A stretch of 15,162 bases of DNA, from assembly GCA_964444115.1 (NCBI GenBank), contig CAYUFT010000051.1, forward strand, positions 1 through 15,162. Direction: 5' to 3'. Source of the stretch: UBA349 sp964444115. Its GTDB lineage: Archaea > Methanobacteriota > Methanobacteria > Methanobacteriales > Methanobacteriaceae. Below the pieces are notes generated by a model. The model ran no database searches, was not told where the DNA came from, and saw only the letters and a list, made by a program, of their open reading frames with translations. A program made the position numbers and the translations under genes. Positions 12,640-15,162 of this stretch are shown piece after piece. Position 1 is the stretch's first letter. Every line of letters starts with the position of its first letter.

Positions 12640-14559
12640 ATGGAAACCAAAAATATGGTACTTCTGGACATTGACTATGTCACAGAAAAAGATAAGCCAG
12701 TTATACGTTTATTTGGCAAAGAAAAAGGATCTGATGATGTTAACCATATCATAGCTCTTGACAGGACTTACGAACCTTACATATACGTCATTCCACAGGA
12801 TATGGATAGGGCACGGGAACAATTGGAAGAAATAGGCCTGGAAAATACGGAAAAAGTTCTTAAAAAAGATTTGGCAAAGGAACTGGAATTTATCAAGGTC
12901 ACTTTAAAACATCCTCAAGAGGTTCCCAAGCTCAGAGATAAAATTCTGGGCTTAAGTATGGTTAAGGATATTAGGGAACATGATATTCCTTTTTATAGGA
13001 GATATTTAATAGACAAAGGCCTTTTTCCAATGTCTGAAATAGAAATTACGGGAGAAACAGTGAAAGAATCGAATTGTGTTTCTTCAAAAGCTAAAAATGT
13101 GAATATAATAAATCTGGAAGAATCTCCCCTACCTTTAGAGTCAGAATTCCCGGAATTGAAAATATTGAGTTTTGATATTGAGGTAAGAAATCCGGATGGT
13201 ATGCCTAATTCGGATAAGGATGAAATCATCATGATTGGCCTAGCCGGAAACTTTGGTGTAGAAAAAGTCATATCTACCAAAGGAGAGCATCTGGATTATG
13301 TTGAAAAAGTGGAAACAGAAAAGGAAATTATCCAACGCTTTGTAGAAACTGTAAAAACTCACCAACCAGATGTGATTGTGGGATATAATTCTGATAATTT
13401 TGATTTTACCTATATTCGCGAGAGGGCCAAGCTACTGGGTGTTCGCATGAATATGGGGATTGATGAATCTGAATTAAAGTTTATAAGAAGGGGTTATACT
13501 AATGCCGCGACTATTAAGGGCATGATACATGTTGATTTATATTTGGTCATGCGCCGTTATATGAATCTGGATAGATATACTTTAGAGCGGGTTTATCTGG
13601 AATTGTTTGGGGAAGAAAAATTTGACTTGCCTGGTGATCGACTATGGGAATACTGGGACAGTGATGGTGATAAACTTGATGAACTATTCCGCTATTCTTT
13701 AGATGATGTAGTGGCTACTTTTAAAATTGCAGAAAAAATTTTACCTCTAAATATGGAACTTACTCGTATAGTAGGCCAGCCTTTGTTTGACATGGCTAGA
13801 ATGGCCACGGGTCAACAAGTGGAATGGTTTTTAATGCGTAAAGCTTATGAATATGGTGAAGTTGCCCCTAATAAACCTTCTAGCTCCCAATATTCTGAAA
13901 GAAGGGGAAAAAGAGCAGTTGGTGGGTATGTTAAAGAGCCAGATATTGGGCTTCATGAAAATATTGTTCAATTCGATTTTAGAAGCTTGTATCCTAGTAT
14001 CATTATCTCCAAAAACGTTTCTGTTGACACCTTAGTAAAAGAAAGTGTACAAGGGGTCATTGAATGTATTGATGAGGAGATTGACATTCAAGAGAAAAGG
14101 GACATTAGTAATGACTCTAAGCGAGATATAAATAATAATGAGTACCATGTAGCTCCAGAATATGGTTATAAATTCTTAAAAGAACCACAAGGATTTATTC
14201 CTTCAGTTATTGGCCAGGTTTTGACTGAAAGATCACGATTAAAAAAGAAAATGAACGATTCTGAAGAACCAATGGAGAAGAAAATTCTTAATGTACAACA
14301 GGAAGCCTTAAAAAGGCTGGCCAATACTATGTATGGAGTTTATGCTTATTCTCGTTTCAGATGGTATTCTATTGAATGTGCCGAGTCAATTACTGCATGG
14401 GGAAGAGATTATATAAAAACAACAATGAAAAAAGCAGAAAAATTTGGTTTCCACAGTATTTATGCAGATACTGATGGTTTTTATGCTACTTATAAACCAG
14501 AACTATTAAAAGAAAATGCTAATGTAAATATGGATGTTTTAGAACCTGAAAATGATTAA
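12640..14559 (+). CDS. polB1: Family B DNA polymerase, large subunit of a split enzyme (PolB1)
   Basis: The N-terminal and catalytic part of an archaeal family B polymerase, 639 residues. After an N-terminal domain come the 3'-5' exonuclease motifs: Exo I FDIEV (Asp179, Glu181), Exo II GYNSDNFDFTY (Asn250, Asp255) and Exo III YSLDD (Tyr352, Asp356). The polymerase motifs follow: A, DFRSLYPSII (446-455); B, KRLANTMYG (558-566); C, YADTDG (608-613; Asp610 and Asp612 bind metal). All catalytic residues are intact. The protein stops 26 residues after motif C, so the thumb and the KKxY-type region are missing, and no continuation exists downstream in any frame. Methanothermobacter is known to carry such a split PolB with PolB2 encoded elsewhere, so this is a normal subunit rather than a broken gene. 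Two Asn/charged insertions (about 139-168 and 466-500) lengthen it. Confidence 0.93.
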   Translation: METKNMVLLDIDYVTEKDKPVIRLFGKEKGSDDVNHIIALDRTYEPYIYVIPQDMDRAREQLEEIGLENTEKVLKKDLAKELEFIKVTLKHPQEVPKLRDKILGLSMVKDIREHDIPFYRRYLIDKGLFPMSEIEITGETVKESNCVSSKAKNVNIINLEESPLPLESEFPELKILSFDIEVRNPDGMPNSDKDEIIMIGLAGNFGVEKVISTKGEHLDYVEKVETEKEIIQRFVETVKTHQPDVIVGYNSDNFDFTYIRERAKLLGVRMNMGIDESELKFIRRGYTNAATIKGMIHVDLYLVMRRYMNLDRYTLERVYLELFGEEKFDLPGDRLWEYWDSDGDKLDELFRYSLDDVVATFKIAEKILPLNMELTRIVGQPLFDMARMATGQQVEWFLMRKAYEYGEVAPNKPSSSQYSERRGKRAVGGYVKEPDIGLHENIVQFDFRSLYPSIIISKNVSVDTLVKESVQGVIECIDEEIDIQEKRDISNDSKRDINNNEYHVAPEYGYKFLKEPQGFIPSVIGQVLTERSRLKKKMNDSEEPMEKKILNVQQEALKRLANTMYGVYAYSRFRWYSIECAESITAWGRDYIKTTMKKAEKFGFHSIYADTDGFYATYKPELLKENANVNMDVLEPEND

Positions 14560-14572
14560 ATATTGAATACTA

Positions 14573-14601
14573 ATTTTATTTCTTTTTTTTAATTTTTTCG
14601 A
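14573..14601 (+). terminator. T-tract terminator of polB1
   Basis: The 58-bp gap between convergent polB1 and comE is a run of T-rich blocks, including a run of eight or more T at 14582-14590 followed by AATTTTTT. This is typical for archaeal termination of polB1. No matching U-tract for comE is seen on the other strand in this gap. Confidence 0.5.
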
Positions 14602-14617
14602 TTTATTTATTCTTATT

Positions 14618-15162
14618 TTATTTCTTTTTCTTTATTTCTTTCATAAATCTATTTATAATCTCTTCAGGAGTCATGTCAATAATAGGGACATCTGCATTAC
14701 CTGCTTCCACTTTTAAGTGCACAAAAACAGGCCCTTCTGCTTCTAAAACAGGCTGAAAGTTAATTTCAGCTGTTTTTAAAAATTTAAAATTATTTTTAAA
14801 TCCTATGGACTTTGCTACCTCTCCCAGGTCTACGGTACTGGCATAGGTACATTGTGATCCAGTAGAACCATAACATTCGTTATCAATAACCACCAAAATC
14901 AGATTTTTCGGGGTCTGATTATAAATAGTGACTAGACTACCTAAATTCATTAAAACAGACCCGTCACCATCAAAGATGATTACTTTACGCTCCTGGGCTA
15001 TGGCCAGTCCCAGTCCGATAGATGAGGCCATGCCCATGGATCCAAGCATGTAAAAATGATTTGGGGAATCCTTAACCTGGTATAATTCTCTGGAAGGAAA
15101 TCCAATGTTGCAAACTACCAGCTCATCATCAATTTGATTGGCTATGGTTTTAATAGCATTAA
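14618..15162 (-). CDS. comE: Sulfopyruvate decarboxylase, beta subunit (5' end beyond window)
   Basis: With ComD, forms the thiamine-diphosphate enzyme that decarboxylates sulfopyruvate to sulfoacetaldehyde in coenzyme M synthesis. The frame stays open to the window edge and gives 180 residues, opening AIKTIANQIDDELVVCNIGFPSREL; an internal Met (15049) is not the start, because the conserved sequence continues upstream of it. The TPP/Mg motif is GDGSVLMNLGSL with Asn-containing VIDNE 26 residues later (visible residues 65-95). Other family marks are MLGSMGMASSIGLGLA (38-53) and YGSTGSQ (97-103). ComE proteins are about 185-190 residues, so only a few N-terminal residues are missing unless comD is fused upstream. 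Phosphonopyruvate decarboxylase is a related alternative; the methanogen context favours ComE. Convergent with polB1. Confidence 0.88.
   Translation of the reverse strand, partial: NAIKTIANQIDDELVVCNIGFPSRELYQVKDSPNHFYMLGSMGMASSIGLGLAIAQERKVIIFDGDGSVLMNLGSLVTIYNQTPKNLILVVIDNECYGSTGSQCTYASTVDLGEVAKSIGFKNNFKFLKTAEINFQPVLEAEGPVFVHLKVEAGNADVPIIDMTPEEIINRFMKEIKKKK

Noticed and set aside
13847..14035. Small + strand frame inside polB1
   Set aside because: It overlaps PolB1 in another frame, across conserved polymerase motif A, and has no SD of its own worth noting.
14618..15049. A complete 143-residue protein starting at the Met at 15049
   Set aside because: The frame stays open upstream, and its translation carries the conserved ComE N-terminal sequence, so the Met is internal.
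1..15162. tRNA or rRNA genes
   Set aside because: No T-loop (GTTCGAA-type) plus acceptor pairing, and no rRNA sequence, was seen in any intergenic region on either strand.

Overview
The window looks like chromosome of a methanogenic archaeon of the order Methanobacteriales, most likely a mesophilic Methanobacterium-type organism. The signs are archaeal box C/D RNP proteins (NOP5 and fibrillarin), a family B DNA polymerase that stops just after motif C as in the split PolB of this order, a ComE-type sulfopyruvate decarboxylase subunit (coenzyme M synthesis), an archaeal CoaBC, TTTATATA-type TATA boxes, Shine-Dalgarno (SD) motifs matching AGGAGGTGAT, and very AT-rich intergenic DNA. The genus is an inference.

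Layout, left to right. 1-137: 3' end of an unrecognised + strand gene. 388-1281: prephenate dehydratase (pheA). 1516-3578: a + strand cell-surface cluster made of a single-pass membrane protein with an Asn/Thr-rich outer part and a Thr-Pro repeat, then two paralogous PsbP-like lipoproteins. 3579-3957: intergenic, with a promoter-bearing structured RNA candidate. 3958-4452: Zn-finger/KH (NusA-like) RNA-binding protein. 4592-5746: coaBC. 5747-6253: convergent spacer with a strong hairpin terminator and a GC-richer, branched RNA-like island that hides a perfect SD. 6254-8489 (- strand): operon NOP5, small membrane coiled-coil protein, fibrillarin. 8682-10494: pyrD-pyrK for dihydroorotate oxidation. 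10627-11685: AI-2E family transporter. 11835-12404 (-): secreted protein with a CARDB/DUF11-like domain. 12640-14559: polB1. 14618-15162 (-): comE, lacking only its first few residues.

How the genes work together. Most are core biosynthesis or information-processing genes, each in its own short transcription unit: phenylalanine, coenzyme A, pyrimidine and coenzyme M synthesis; rRNA/tRNA 2'-O-methylation (NOP5 plus fibrillarin); and DNA synthesis (PolB1, which needs a second polypeptide not encoded here). The accessory part is the surface cluster at 1516-3578 and the secreted protein at 11835-12404. No mobile element, CRISPR array, tRNA or rRNA was seen.

The least explained signals are non-coding: (a) 3763-3866, an RNA candidate with a correctly spaced TATA box, a U-tract after its closing stem and three mutually exclusive pairing segments; (b) 5958-6083, a possible three-way-junction RNA between convergent genes, with a sequestered perfect SD and a four-codon minigene; (c) 1411-1515, a structured leader in which the SD runs straight into the annotated start codon. 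All pairings were found by eye. No folding, alignment or database search was run.
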